Source of the DNA: Cytobacillus firmus NBRC 15306
GTDB lineage: Bacteria > Bacillota > Bacilli > Bacillales > Cytobacillaceae
Reading direction: 5' to 3'
DNA: 42,358 nt
Assembly: GCF_001591465.1 (NCBI RefSeq)
Contig: NZ_BCUY01000029.1
Coordinates: 1-42,358 of the forward strand
In this document: positions 7,531-15,093 of the stretch, in pieces
Position numbering within the stretch: position 1 is the first letter of the stretch
Layout of the letters: every line of letters begins with the position of its first letter
Notes under the pieces: model-generated
Told to the model about the DNA's origin: nothing
The model's database searches: none
The model's input: only the letters and a program-made list of their open reading frames with translations
Translations under genes and position numbers: made by a program

Positions 7531-8709
7531 TTAAAATGACTGGCTTTTCTCCAATACCTGCCCTTTGTTCCCAAAAAAGGTGACAGCACCAAAAATAATC
7601 AGCAGCATCACACTGATAATATTGAAAAAGCTGATCGTCTTGAATAATTCTATGAAAAGGCCGCCGAAGTAGGGGCCAATCAAGCTTCCGATGCTGAAGG
7701 CTACGCCGCAAAGCAGGTTGCCTGTTGGAAGCAGGTTCTTTGGCATTAAGTCTGCCATATAGGTGATCCCAAGTGAAAAGGTTGATCCGACGGCCATGCC
7801 TGCAATGAATAGGCAAATGGTCAGCGCAAGCACGATTTCCTCGAGCAGGCTAGCTGCGACAAAGCTGATAAATCCGATTAAAAGAACACTCATTAATACA
7901 TTGCGCCTTCCGAATTTATCACTCATGATCCCTAAAGGAAGCTGGAATAGGATGCCCCCGATCGCAAATGAAGTCAGCAGCAGGGATACACTTGAAACTT
8001 CGAGCCCAATGCGCAGGCCATAGATGGGAAAGCTGCCGTTCAATGAAGCTTCTAGAAATCCATAGCCCATTGCCGGCAGGAAGGCAACCCAGCCATATTT
8101 TGTGGCTTTTGAAAAACGCTTCATTGTTTCTCTGAATGAGTTAATTTCTATGGATTGTTCAGGGAAGTCATTTTTTAAAGAGAATAAAAACAGCCAGGCA
8201 ATCAGACATAGAATAGAAGAAATGATAAACGGCATGGTTTCATTGATTTTGACAAGCGGTGCCATTAATGGACCTACTGCAAATCCCACTCCGAAGAAAA
8301 GTCCGTACAGGGAGATATTCCTTCCGCGTCTGTTTTCCGGGGAAAAGGATGTGATCCATGTTTGCGTTCCGAAATGCAGGGCATGGTCGCCGATGCCGAT
8401 AAGAAGCCGCAGGATGAACCAGAACCAAAACGATTTCCACAGCGGAAAAAGCATGAGAGATACGACTACTAATAATCCTCCAAGGATAATGACCGGCTTG
8501 TAGCCGTATTTTCGCAATGGATATTCCATAAAAGGTGAAATGAGAAGGATTCCAATATATAATCCTGTTGCATTTAAACCATTCAAGCTGGAGGAGATGC
8601 CGTCATTTTCAAAAATAATGGCAATTAACGGCAGCAGCATTCCCTGGCTGAAGCCTGAAATGGCCACAATGCTGATGAGAATCCAAAAACGCATTGTTTC
8701 TTTATTCAT
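7531..8709 (-). CDS. yfkF: Major facilitator superfamily transporter YfkF
   Basis: A 392-residue integral membrane protein with twelve apparent hydrophobic helices in two halves. The MFS loop motif between helices 2 and 3 is degenerate, and the corresponding motif of the second half reads GIMSDKFGRRNVL (about residue 260). Length and position between yfkH and yfkE match B. subtilis YfkF, an uncharacterised drug-efflux-like MFS member; the substrate is unknown. An AGAGG ribosome site precedes the ATG. It is probably transcribed alone, since a hairpin separates it from the metal ATPase gene on the same strand. Confidence 0.85.
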   Translation of the reverse strand: MNKETMRFWILISIVAISGFSQGMLLPLIAIIFENDGISSSLNGLNATGLYIGILLISPFMEYPLRKYGYKPVIILGGLLVVVSLMLFPLWKSFWFWFILRLLIGIGDHALHFGTQTWITSFSPENRRGRNISLYGLFFGVGFAVGPLMAPLVKINETMPFIISSILCLIAWLFLFSLKNDFPEQSIEINSFRETMKRFSKATKYGWVAFLPAMGYGFLEASLNGSFPIYGLRIGLEVSSVSLLLTSFAIGGILFQLPLGIMSDKFGRRNVLMSVLLIGFISFVAASLLEEIVLALTICLFIAGMAVGSTFSLGITYMADLMPKNLLPTGNLLCGVAFSIGSLIGPYFGGLFIELFKTISFFNIISVMLLIIFGAVTFFGNKGQVLEKSQSF

Positions 8710-8869
8710 AAAAAAACCTCTTTTTCTGACGTGAAATATAAATGTCTCCTAAATGATGGTATCGGGAATAAGTTCTCTTGGCAAGAGTAAGTTTATGGTC
8801 ATAATAGTTTTGTTTGAAAGCAAATTAGTGTAATCTCTACTAATAATAAGAAAAAAAGGGGCGAATACC

Positions 8870-9253
8870 ATGGAATTTAAAATGAAGGAAGAAGCAGGCT
8901 TTTATGCCGATTTGCCATTCGGACGTCTGGAGGTGGCCGGGGATGAAGAGTATGGCTTCAGGCCGTACCAGCTGCTTGTCGCTTCTCTGGCTGTTTGCAG
9001 CGGCGGTGTTCTGAGGAAAATCATGAAAAAAATGCGCATGGAATTCGAGGATATCCAAATAAAAACAAGTGTAGAACGAAATCCTGAAAAGGCTGACCGT
9101 GTGGAAAAGGTACAAATCCACTTCATTATTAAAGGAACGGATTTGAATGAGGCGAAGCTCCACAAGGCATTGGAATTGACCAGAAAGAATTGTTCAATGG
9201 TGCGCTCGGTGGAAGAAAGCATTGAAATAGAAGAGACATTTGAACTTATTTAA
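8870..9253 (+). CDS. OsmC family peroxide-reducing protein
   Basis: A 127-residue member of the OsmC/Ohr family, cytoplasmic thiol peroxidases that reduce organic hydroperoxides or related electrophiles. The two redox cysteines are in place: Cys43 in LAVCSGG, at the start of the central helix, and Cys108 in RKNCSMVRSV. The extra ~15 residues of some Ohr proteins are lacking, which points to the YhfA/OsmC-like branch. AAAAAAAGGGGCG precedes the ATG. It stands alone, divergent from yfkF, with a terminator after it. It does not belong to the B. subtilis yfk block as I recall it. Confidence 0.82.
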   Translation: MEFKMKEEAGFYADLPFGRLEVAGDEEYGFRPYQLLVASLAVCSGGVLRKIMKKMRMEFEDIQIKTSVERNPEKADRVEKVQIHFIIKGTDLNEAKLHKALELTRKNCSMVRSVEESIEIEETFELI

Positions 9254-9260
9254 CACGCAG

Positions 9261-9292
9261 ACAGGGAAGGGGATGCCTTTTTCCTGTTTTTT
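9261..9292 (+). terminator. Terminator of the OsmC gene
   Basis: ACAGGGAA pairs imperfectly with TTTTTCCTGT, and a T run follows at once. Confidence 0.6.
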
Positions 9293-9384
9293 AATACAGG
9301 CCTACTTTTGTGAAAGGCGGGAGAATAATAGTATAATAATTCCTATACAAATAATAAGAATTTAAGTGAAACGAGGTGCCCTCA

Positions 9385-10527
9385 TTGAAATTCCAAGACT
9401 TAAAGACCGCCGAAGAAAGAATTCGGCTTATGGAAGAGCTCTCAAAAAAATTTTTATCAAGAGCAGCCAAAAACGATGAAGAAGGCCTATTTCCGTTTGA
9501 GAATATGAAAGAACTAAAAGAATCCGGCTATACTTCCTTGACCGTCCCTAAACGATACGGGGGAAAAGAAGTCTCCCTTTCTGAATTTCTGCAGCTCCAG
9601 GAAAAGATAGCGGAAGGAGATGGCTCCACCGCTCTGTCCATTGGCTGGCATATGGGGACCATCAAAAGCCTTGGCGAGAAAAATAACTGGGAAGAAGCAG
9701 TATTTAAAAAGCTGTGTGAAGACGTCAAAAAGGGTGCCCTAATGAATAACTGTGCAACAGAACCGCAGACGGGCAGCCCGACAAGGGGAGGCAAGCCCGT
9801 TACCTCTGCACGAAAAGAGGGGAATTCCTGGATCATTAATGGCAGAAAAAGCTTCACAACCATGGCTCACGTGCTGGATTACTTCAATGTGAGCGCCACG
9901 ATTGAAGAGAGTGGAGAGATTGGGAACTTTTTAATTCCGGGAAATTCTGCAGGCCTGGAGATTGAGGAAACATGGGACAGCATTGCTATGAGAGGAACAG
10001 GAAGCCATGATCTTCTTATAAAAGATGTAAGGGTGAAGGAGGAGGCCCTTGTTGAGCTTTTTCAGCCCGGCCAAAAAGGCGCTGCCGGCTGGCTTCTCCA
10101 CATTCCGGCCTGTTATTTGGGCATTGCACAAGCTGCACAGGATTATGCTATTACCTTTGCGAAAGATTACTCCCCGAACAGCATAAGCGGTGCCATCATT
10201 GATTTGCCCAATGTTCAGCAAAAAATTGGCGAGATGGAATTTGAACTTATGAGAGCACGCCATTTCCTTTATTCAGTTGCAAATAAATGGGATGAAGCAA
10301 ACGATGAAACGAGAAGCAGGATGCAGCCTGAATTGGGAGCAGTCAAGCTGGCTGTAACGAACGCGGCCATTACAGTGGTCGATTTGGCCATGCGGGTGGC
10401 AGGTGCCCGCAGTTTATCGGTGAAAAATCCCCTGCAGCGCTATTACAGGGATGTGCGTGCTGGGCTGCATAACCCGCCAATGGATGATATGACAATTCAG
10501 GCATTAGCAAAAAATGCGATAAAGTAA
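9385..10527 (+). CDS. Acyl-CoA dehydrogenase family flavoprotein
   Basis: A 380-residue FAD enzyme of the acyl-CoA dehydrogenase superfamily. The N-terminal helical domain, the middle beta domain with WIINGRKSFTTMA (about 150-162) and WDSIAMRGTGSHDLLIKDV, and the C-terminal four-helix domain are all recognisable. The usual catalytic Glu segment is not obvious, so the exact substrate and even oxidase versus monooxygenase activity are open; DszC/NcnH-type members look similar. The GTG at 9376 overlaps the GAGGTG ribosome site (9373-9378), so TTG 9385, six bases after it, is the likely start. It is flanked by terminators and appears to be a single-gene insertion relative to B. subtilis. Confidence 0.8.
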   Translation: MKFQDLKTAEERIRLMEELSKKFLSRAAKNDEEGLFPFENMKELKESGYTSLTVPKRYGGKEVSLSEFLQLQEKIAEGDGSTALSIGWHMGTIKSLGEKNNWEEAVFKKLCEDVKKGALMNNCATEPQTGSPTRGGKPVTSARKEGNSWIINGRKSFTTMAHVLDYFNVSATIEESGEIGNFLIPGNSAGLEIEETWDSIAMRGTGSHDLLIKDVRVKEEALVELFQPGQKGAAGWLLHIPACYLGIAQAAQDYAITFAKDYSPNSISGAIIDLPNVQQKIGEMEFELMRARHFLYSVANKWDEANDETRSRMQPELGAVKLAVTNAAITVVDLAMRVAGARSLSVKNPLQRYYRDVRAGLHNPPMDDMTIQALAKNAIK

Positions 10528-10533
10528 CGAAGA

Positions 10534-10564
10534 AAGCTGCTGTTTTAGACGGCAGCTTTTTATA
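10534..10564 (+). terminator. Terminator of the acyl-CoA dehydrogenase gene
   Basis: AAGCTGC/GCAGCTT stem followed by TTTTTATAT, a few bases past the stop codon. Confidence 0.85.
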
Positions 10565-10705
10565 TTTCCAACGGTTCAAGTTTGAATTTTTTCGGAATCG
10601 GCTAAAGAGAAAGTACGTTTTACATAAACTCTCTGCATATAATCACATAGGCAGGAATGTGCAGGCAATACTAAAAAATATTATAAAACGTAAGGAGTTA
10701 AAGAT

Positions 10706-11767
10706 ATGACAAATAAAGTGTTTATGGTATTGGCGTTTGCGGGTGTTCCGCTGTCTGTCATCGGAACATTGATGCACTGGTCCAATATATTGCTGTTTGT
10801 GATATACTGCATCACAATTATCGCATTGGCCAGCTATATGGGAAGGGCGACAGAAAGCCTTGCCGTAGTAGCGGGTCCCCGAATTGGCGGATTACTGAAT
10901 GCCACCTTTGGAAATGCGGTTGAACTTATCATTTCGATTTTCGCTTTAAAGGCTGGCCTGATCAGTGTCGTACTTGCATCACTGACAGGATCCGTATTGG
11001 GGAATCTGCTTTTAGTGGCAGGACTGTCATTTTTCGTTGGAGGAGTAAAATACAAGACCCAGTCCTTTAATGTCTTTGATGCACGCCACAATTCAGGACT
11101 TCTGATGTTTGCGGTCATTGTGGCTTTTGTAATCCCGGAGGTTTTTTCCATGACCATGGATGAAGCTGAAACGATTACGTTCAGCATCGGCATTTCTGTC
11201 ATTTTAATCGCTCTGTATTTAGCGGCTTTGTTCTTCAAATTGGTCACCCACCGGGGCGTCTATCAATCAAAAGAGGAGAGCAAAAGCTCTCATGAGGAGG
11301 AAACCCCCGAATGGAGCAAAGGGAAGGCCATTGCGGTGCTAGCCGTTTCGACCATTGCCGTTGCCTATGTATCAGAGAATCTGGTGCATACCTTCGAAAC
11401 AGTCGGAGAAGCGTTTGGCTGGACAGAGCTGTTTATTGGGGTAGTCATTGTAGCCATCGTCGGAAATGCGGCAGAGCATGCTTCTGCCATCATTATGGCT
11501 TATAAAAATAAAATGGATATTGCTGTTGAAATTGCCGTTGGTTCCACACTTCAGGTGGCTATGTTCGTAGCTCCTGTCCTTGTACTGCTTTCGCTGCTGT
11601 TCCCGACAGCCATGCCGCTTGTTTTTACATTACCTGAGCTGATTGCCATGGTGACGGCCGTCCTGCTGATGATTGTCATTGGCAATGACGGGGAAACCAA
11701 CTGGTTTGAAGGAGCCACTCTCCTGGCAGCTTACGTAATCATGGGGATCGGATTTTATCTTTTATAG
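10706..11767 (+). CDS. yfkE: Calcium/proton exchanger YfkE (ChaA/CAX family)
   Basis: A 353-residue cation antiporter that exports Ca2+ in exchange for protons across the cytoplasmic membrane. Two inverted repeats of hydrophobic helices carry the paired selectivity motifs GNAVELIISIFALKAG (about 70-85) and GNAAEHASAIIMAYKNKM (about 252-269), each with the essential acidic residue (Glu in NAVE and NAAE). The acidic, charged loop between the halves (KEESKSSHEEE) is normal for this family. B. subtilis YfkE, the structurally studied exchanger, is the same size. Ribosome site AAGGAG lies nine bases before the ATG. It is monocistronic by its terminator. Confidence 0.94.
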   Translation: MTNKVFMVLAFAGVPLSVIGTLMHWSNILLFVIYCITIIALASYMGRATESLAVVAGPRIGGLLNATFGNAVELIISIFALKAGLISVVLASLTGSVLGNLLLVAGLSFFVGGVKYKTQSFNVFDARHNSGLLMFAVIVAFVIPEVFSMTMDEAETITFSIGISVILIALYLAALFFKLVTHRGVYQSKEESKSSHEEETPEWSKGKAIAVLAVSTIAVAYVSENLVHTFETVGEAFGWTELFIGVVIVAIVGNAAEHASAIIMAYKNKMDIAVEIAVGSTLQVAMFVAPVLVLLSLLFPTAMPLVFTLPELIAMVTAVLLMIVIGNDGETNWFEGATLLAAYVIMGIGFYLL

Positions 11768-11776
11768 CAAACAGAA

Positions 11777-11810
11777 AACCGGCTCTGAAAAATCTCAGGG
11801 CCGGTTATTT
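11777..11810. terminator. Bidirectional terminator between yfkE and the yfkD side
   Basis: AACCGGCTCTGA pairs with TCTCAGGGCCGGTT. On the plus strand ATTTATAA follows and on the minus strand TTTTCTGTTTG, so it can end transcripts from both directions. Confidence 0.7.
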
Positions 11811-11882
11811 ATAAGGGTATTTAAGTACTTTTCTTAAAGGATTATGTTTTTTCAGAGAATGGTTCTGTTCGCTTTCTGTCAT
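11805..11882 (-). CDS. Possible 25-residue peptide in a short leftward transcription unit
   Basis: An ATG at 11882 opens a 25-codon frame ending at 11805, directly at the terminator. The peptide is basic (MTESEQNHSLKKHNPL, then RKVLKYPYK) and not membrane-like. Its ribosome site (GGTTGGTGATCA) is weak. Just upstream are two strong Shine-Dalgarno-like stretches on the same strand (AAAGGAGGG near 11995 and AAAAGGAGGAG near 11960) that serve only tiny frames of 8 and 18 codons. Together with the minus-strand promoter at 12014-12042 this suggests a real transcript of about 230 nt, but whether it acts as RNA or through a peptide is unknown. Confidence 0.3.
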   Translation of the reverse strand: MTESEQNHSLKKHNPLRKVLKYPYK

Positions 11883-12013
11883 TGATCACCAACCTTCATG
11901 CTGATTTTTGATCATTAACCTGACTTGCAGATGACTTAACAAAAAAACGATTCTCCTCCTTTTACATAGTAGTGGGGTTGATTTCCACTGCCCTCCTTTA
12001 ATTTAGTAATCTC

Positions 12014-12042
12014 ATTATAACCCTTTATTTGATATTTGTAAA
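12014..12042 (-). promoter_or_regulatory. Near-consensus sigma-A promoter reading leftward
   Basis: On the minus strand TTTACA (12042-12037) and TATAAT (12019-12014) are spaced exactly 17 bp. No annotated gene begins downstream before the yfkE terminator; see the small unit at 11805-11882. The remainder of the 11811-12176 gap holds nothing else I can identify except a palindrome at 12113-12125. Confidence 0.6.
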
Positions 12043-12112
12043 TATTCTGATTTTTACAATTTTGTTACAAAACAATCGAAACAAAGCTTATTTTGCATGG
12101 GAGGGATAATAT

Positions 12113-12125
12113 CCCCCTTCTCCGA
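12113..12125. promoter_or_regulatory. 13-bp palindrome GGGATAATATCCC, site 1
   Basis: A perfect palindrome 51 bp before the yfkD start codon. The identical 13-mer occurs at 28841-28853, upstream of the DUF1540 gene. It could be an operator or simply contain a -10-like element; no binding factor is recognised. Confidence 0.35.
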
Positions 12126-12176
12126 AAAAACTAATATCAACCTAAAAAGATTGTGACTTGAAAGGAGAAAGACATC

Positions 12177-12998
12177 ATGAAAAAATACGTAAGCATTCTT
12201 TTTTTAGGTCTTATACTATTGCTGTCATTCCACCCGGCCGCAGAAGCGCAGAAAGGGACTGACAAGCCGGCAAAACAGCCAGCGAAAGCAATCACTATCC
12301 CTAATTCGGTGCTGAATGTAACGAAGGAAAATACGTATCCGAATCCTGCGCAGGATATGCCGACGCTGCAGCCGAGCGAATTAACCCAGCAGCTCATTGA
12401 TTCATCGAAGGTCACGATCGAAAATCCGGATCTCATCCGGATGCTGAATGAAACCTCTGTCAGCAGCACTCCGTTCGCTCTTGGCTATAGAGCGATCGTC
12501 TATCTCGGTCAGTGGCCGTTAAATTATGAGTCTGCCGAAACCTCCCCAAATTGGGAATATCAGCGGATAAACACGAATTATTTCGATAACCGTGGCGGCA
12601 AGGCGCCATACCAGATTCATTATGTGCAGGAAGCCCAAAAAGTTGTCCGCGGGGGTCTGACTGCCAAGGTTCCCAATGCCGAGGATGTTAAAGAGATGAT
12701 GCTCCTCAAGGCCATGGAGAAATCAGGTCTTCCTCTTGCTTTTGAAACGATTATAGGCGCAGGCACCAAAAAGGATCATATCTATAATATTCCGCCTAAA
12801 AGATTAGGCTATCTATACGGCTATGCTCCTGCCATCAACGAAAAGGGGAAAGTCACGTATGGAGAAGTGTATTTGATGCTGAAAGGCAGCAAAAAAATGA
12901 TTGTCATTAAAAATGTCACTTCACAGGGAATAGGTGCCTGGATTCCGATTCAGGATCATGTGACATTTGGGTTTGTTGTTTCAGAAAGGCCAAGGTAA
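12177..12998 (+). CDS. yfkD: Exported protein YfkD
   Basis: A 273-residue protein with a clear cleavable signal peptide: MKKYVS, a hydrophobic core ILFLGLILLLSF, then a probable cleavage after AEA near residue 23. The mature part has no recognised catalytic motif and matches the YfkD-like family of Bacillaceae (about 264 residues in B. subtilis), whose role is unknown. The signal peptide predicts a location outside the membrane. A strong AAAGGAG site precedes the ATG. It is convergent with yfkAB and shares a terminator with it. Confidence 0.88.
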   Translation: MKKYVSILFLGLILLLSFHPAAEAQKGTDKPAKQPAKAITIPNSVLNVTKENTYPNPAQDMPTLQPSELTQQLIDSSKVTIENPDLIRMLNETSVSSTPFALGYRAIVYLGQWPLNYESAETSPNWEYQRINTNYFDNRGGKAPYQIHYVQEAQKVVRGGLTAKVPNAEDVKEMMLLKAMEKSGLPLAFETIIGAGTKKDHIYNIPPKRLGYLYGYAPAINEKGKVTYGEVYLMLKGSKKMIVIKNVTSQGIGAWIPIQDHVTFGFVVSERPR

Positions 12999-13000
12999 TA

Positions 13001-13035
13001 AAATCAGCCAGCCCAACATTCGGGCTGGCTGATTT
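13001..13035. terminator. Bidirectional terminator between yfkD and yfkAB
   Basis: Perfect 14-bp stem AAATCAGCCAGCCC/GGGCTGGCTGATTT with T runs on both strands, between the two convergent stop codons. Confidence 0.92.
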
Positions 13036-13037
13036 TT

Positions 13038-14153
13038 TTAGATATTCGAGCGTCTGGTCTTAAAAATTGTTTCTTTATAGTAGCTGTTCTTCACAAGAAC
13101 GTTAGGGCCAAGGCATTTTACACCGGCACAATGACAGTTCAGGGAATCGGCGAGTTCCGTTCTGCTCCATTTCTGATAAATATCCTCAAGCTGATCGGTC
13201 TGGATATTCCCAAGCGGCGGTGTATCACCAAAGTCAGTAACAATGACATCACCCGTGAAAATATTAACATTAAGACGTGATCTTCCGTCTGGATCATTTC
13301 GGACCGTCACATTTTTGGATGAGTGCAGTCTTCTTAGAAGCTCCAGGTCTTCTTTATTGCTGCTGCAGGCATAAAAGGGCAGGGTGCCGAACAGCATCCA
13401 TGTATCTTCATTCCGGACATCCAGAAGGTGGTGGATGGCTGATCTCATTTCTTCAAGAGTTAACGTTTCTAATGAGGAGGCGAAGTCTGAGGGGTACATA
13501 GGATGCACCTCATGGCGCTGACAGTTCATTTCTTCTGTAATCTGTTTATGGATTTTCTCTAGATAAGGCAATGTTCGTTTATTGAGCATTGTTTCAGCGG
13601 AAACCATTACCCCCGCTTTTACGAGCTCCCTGCTGTTTTCAATCATCCTGTAAAAAAGGCGCTGGCGCTGCTCTATTGTCGGCTTTCGTTCCATCATCGC
13701 AAAGCCGCCTTCAATAAAGTCCTCCTCCGTTCCCCAGTTATGAGATATGTGAAGGACATCCAAATAAGGAATAATTTTTTCATAACGTGCTAACTCAAGC
13801 GTCAGATTTGAATTAATCTGCGTTCTGACTCCTCTGTCGTGTGCATAGCGCAGCAGCGGCGCAACATAATTTTCAACCGATTTTTTTGAAAGCATCGGCT
13901 CTCCGCCTGTTATGCTCAGTGATCTTAAAAGGGGAATTTCATCCAGCCTTTTCAGAAGCAAATCGATTGGCAGTGCGTCAGGATCTTTCGGCTGAAGGGT
14001 ATAGCCGACAGCGCAGTGTTCGCAGCGCATATTGCATAATACTGTTGTGGTAAATTCAATATTTGAAAGCACCATTTTTCCGTGCTGATCGATTTCGGAA
14101 TAAGCTTCCCATGGGTCATATTCCGGTGTGATAGGTGAAAGTTTTGTTTTCAT
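13038..14153 (-). CDS. yfkAB: Radical SAM/CxCxxxxC motif protein YfkAB
   Basis: A 371-residue radical-SAM enzyme. The cluster-binding motif CNMRCEHC (Cys40, Cys44, Cys47) coordinates the 4Fe-4S used to cleave S-adenosylmethionine, and a second C-terminal motif CHCAGVKC (about 347-354) fits the CxCxxxxC signature that names this family and may hold an auxiliary cluster. SITGGEPM provides the SAM-contacting GGE motif. In the B. subtilis reference genome yfkA and yfkB were annotated as separate genes; here they are one intact frame. The substrate is unknown. GGAG lies seven bases before the ATG. Confidence 0.9.
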   Translation of the reverse strand: MKTKLSPITPEYDPWEAYSEIDQHGKMVLSNIEFTTTVLCNMRCEHCAVGYTLQPKDPDALPIDLLLKRLDEIPLLRSLSITGGEPMLSKKSVENYVAPLLRYAHDRGVRTQINSNLTLELARYEKIIPYLDVLHISHNWGTEEDFIEGGFAMMERKPTIEQRQRLFYRMIENSRELVKAGVMVSAETMLNKRTLPYLEKIHKQITEEMNCQRHEVHPMYPSDFASSLETLTLEEMRSAIHHLLDVRNEDTWMLFGTLPFYACSSNKEDLELLRRLHSSKNVTVRNDPDGRSRLNVNIFTGDVIVTDFGDTPPLGNIQTDQLEDIYQKWSRTELADSLNCHCAGVKCLGPNVLVKNSYYKETIFKTRRSNI

Positions 14154-14246
14154 ATGTAGCTCCTTAAAAATATAAGTCCTTTGTCATTATTTAATCTTTG
14201 GGATCTATTGTCAATCGATAGTTTGGACTAAAAATGACGTAATAAC

Positions 14247-14271
14247 GTTTAATTTCTCCTCCTGCGGGAAT
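14247..14271 (+). promoter_or_regulatory. Sigma-B promoter of the second YtxH gene
   Basis: GTTTAA (14247-14252) and GGGAAT (14266-14271) with a 13-bp spacer are an excellent match to the sigma-B consensus, 53 bp upstream of the start codon. Confidence 0.75.
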
Positions 14272-14323
14272 TAACTCAATATCAAACGAGAAACACTTTT
14301 AAAATAAAGAGGAGGATATGAAC

Positions 14324-14953
14324 ATGGAACAGAATAACACTTATAATACGACAAACACAACAACTGCTTTGAGGTCTGATTACGGTCAGAATATGGACAT
14401 GAATTATGACAATGGACAAAACAGCAAGCTGATGAAAGGGATTATGATTGGCGGTATTATTGGCGGAGCCTTAGCTATGCTTGATACCTCAACAAGAACG
14501 AAAGTGAAAACGAAAGCAATGGACCTTAAGGATTCTTCAGCAAATCTCATTTCAGAAGTAAGGGAAAATCCCGGTGATGTTAAGGAAAACATGATTAACC
14601 AATTTAAGAGTGCTTCCAATACCCTTAAAGATGCCATTAAAGACGCCCAGAGTTTATATCAGCGCGTCAATGAAGATGTTTTCGGCAATATGGATGTGGT
14701 GAAGGAAGTGTCAACCGACGCCATGTCAACAGCGAAGGATGCGAAAAGCGAGCTGGCTGATATTGGTTCAAAAGTGAAAGAGGCTGGCTCGGAATTAATG
14801 GAAAGCCCTGTTGAAAACAGTGGAACTTCCTCAGGCTCAAACTATCAAGGTACAGGCTCAGTGAGCAGCACTAATACTGCTTTCCCGGCAGAGCGCGGTG
14901 AAAGTGCAGTTACCTACAGCCCTGAGACTCAAAAAAACAGCAATAACCTTTAA
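14324..14953 (+). CDS. YtxH domain-containing protein, long form
   Basis: A 209-residue protein, second YtxH-family member in the window. An N-terminal Asn/Thr-rich stretch is followed by a Gly-rich hydrophobic segment (about residues 38-55, GIMIGGIIGGALAMLDTSTR), then a long helical region and a Ser/Gly/Asn-rich, probably disordered tail from about 165 on. It is likely membrane-attached; the biochemical role is unknown. An ATG at 14318 sits only two bases after AGGAGG, so ATG 14324, eight bases away, is the better start. The upstream sigma-B promoter predicts general-stress control. Confidence 0.82.
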   Translation: MEQNNTYNTTNTTTALRSDYGQNMDMNYDNGQNSKLMKGIMIGGIIGGALAMLDTSTRTKVKTKAMDLKDSSANLISEVRENPGDVKENMINQFKSASNTLKDAIKDAQSLYQRVNEDVFGNMDVVKEVSTDAMSTAKDAKSELADIGSKVKEAGSELMESPVENSGTSSGSNYQGTGSVSSTNTAFPAERGESAVTYSPETQKNSNNL

Positions 14954-14965
14954 TAAATGATATTA

Positions 14966-15000
14966 AAAAATCCTCTGCTCTTATGAGTGGAGGTTTTTTA
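14966..15000 (+). terminator. Terminator of the second YtxH gene
   Basis: AAAAATCCTC-GCTC pairs with GAGTGGAGGTTTTT and ends in a T run. Confidence 0.8.
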
Positions 15001-15093
15001 TTGGTTTTTTTTCCTAATGATGGTTGTTTTATATTTTCAAGGAGGGGGTAACCCTTAATTATAGGTACAGGACAATTTTTGGAGGTTACATTT

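Noticed and set aside
9376..9384. GTG start for the acyl-CoA dehydrogenase gene
   Set aside because: The GTG overlaps the GAGGTG ribosome site itself; TTG 9385 has normal spacing.
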